DNA of 64,000 nucleotides from Streptomyces sp. TRM70350 (lineage in GTDB: Bacteria; Actinomycetota; Actinomycetes; Streptomycetales; Streptomycetaceae): contig NZ_JAHUXH010000009.1 in the NCBI RefSeq assembly GCF_019219825.1, forward strand, positions 124,001-188,000, read 5' to 3'. Positions 63,930-64,000 of the stretch are shown one piece after another (position 1 is the first letter of the stretch; every line of letters begins with the position of its first letter). Position numbers and translations under genes: made by a program. Below the pieces are notes generated by a model, which was not told the origin of the DNA, searched no databases, and saw only the letters and a list, made by a program, of their open reading frames with translations.

Positions 63930-64000
63930 GTGCGGGAGTTCCAGCGGGGTGCGGTGCGGCTGCACATCCTGCATCACGCGGCCGAGGGGGAGATCCACGG
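63930..64000 (+). CDS. PadR-family transcriptional regulator (5' end only)
   Basis: GTG 63930 starts a protein reading REFQRGAVRLHILHHAAEGE, followed by IHG at the window edge. It resembles the N-terminal winged-helix of PadR regulators. GGGGAGG lies 9 bases upstream. The rest is outside the window. Confidence 0.7.
   Translation, partial: MREFQRGAVRLHILHHAAEGEIH

Overview
The window is high-GC DNA with Streptomyces-style gene density, GTG/TTG starts, many 4-bp stop/start overlaps and DmdR/IdeR-type iron boxes. The layout (a PBP/FtsW pair, ligD/ku, a cobalamin-riboswitch cbiMNQO operon, a kinase with FHA proteins) is typical of a Streptomyces chromosome. No tRNA, rRNA, CRISPR array, intact transposase or replication origin was seen.

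Positions 1-13.0 kb: a StyA-like flavin monooxygenase, a secreted NlpC/P60 peptidase, a TetR regulator beside two divergent diiron (AurF-like/ferritin-like) proteins, a DUF3291 protein, a penicillin-binding protein coupled to an FtsW/RodA protein, a secreted glycine/asparagine-rich SH3 protein, a lipoprotein coupled to a histidine kinase with no response regulator, and a tyrosine/dual-specificity phosphatase.

Positions 13.1-28.6 kb: a NERD-like protein, a decayed secreted-protein gene, the divergent NHEJ genes ligD and ku, the cobalt importer cbiMNQO (its last gene carries a ~175-bp tandem duplication of its 3' end) behind a cobalamin riboswitch, an FHA-kinase-FHA operon, a membrane protein, a PL7 alginate lyase, a truncated ATPase remnant, a SWIM zinc-finger protein and a VapBC-like toxin-antitoxin pair.

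Positions 28.8-61.9 kb: an iron-regulated hydroxamate siderophore locus. It has an N5-hydroxyornithine formyltransferase, an ornithine N5-monooxygenase, a siderophore-binding lipoprotein, a four-module NRPS of 4764 residues with a terminal condensation-like domain and no thioesterase, an MbtH protein, a heterodimeric ABC exporter, a FecCD/FecCD/ATPase importer, a YtcJ-like amidohydrolase, a GNAT protein resembling N-acetylglutamate synthase, and a divergent operon of isochorismatase, argC, an internally deleted argJ, argB and a truncated argD. Five 19-bp iron boxes lie in the divergent promoter regions. The adenylation codes I read (hydroxyornithine-like, Ser, Orn/hydroxyOrn, hydroxyornithine-like) and the formyltransferase point to a foroxymithine-type product, the formyl counterpart of erythrochelin. 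The arg genes look like a dedicated ornithine supply that is now partly decayed. A decayed secreted nuclease gene and a PhoX-like gene sit between mbtH and the exporter.

Positions 62.0-64.0 kb: uppP, a frameshifted PAP2 phosphatase gene, and the start of a PadR-family regulator cut by the window edge.

A recurring theme is gene decay. argJ and the nuclease gene keep their N- and C-terminal ends but have lost the middle; argD, chrA, the DUF234-type ATPase, the PAP2 gene and a small secreted-protein gene are truncated or frameshifted.
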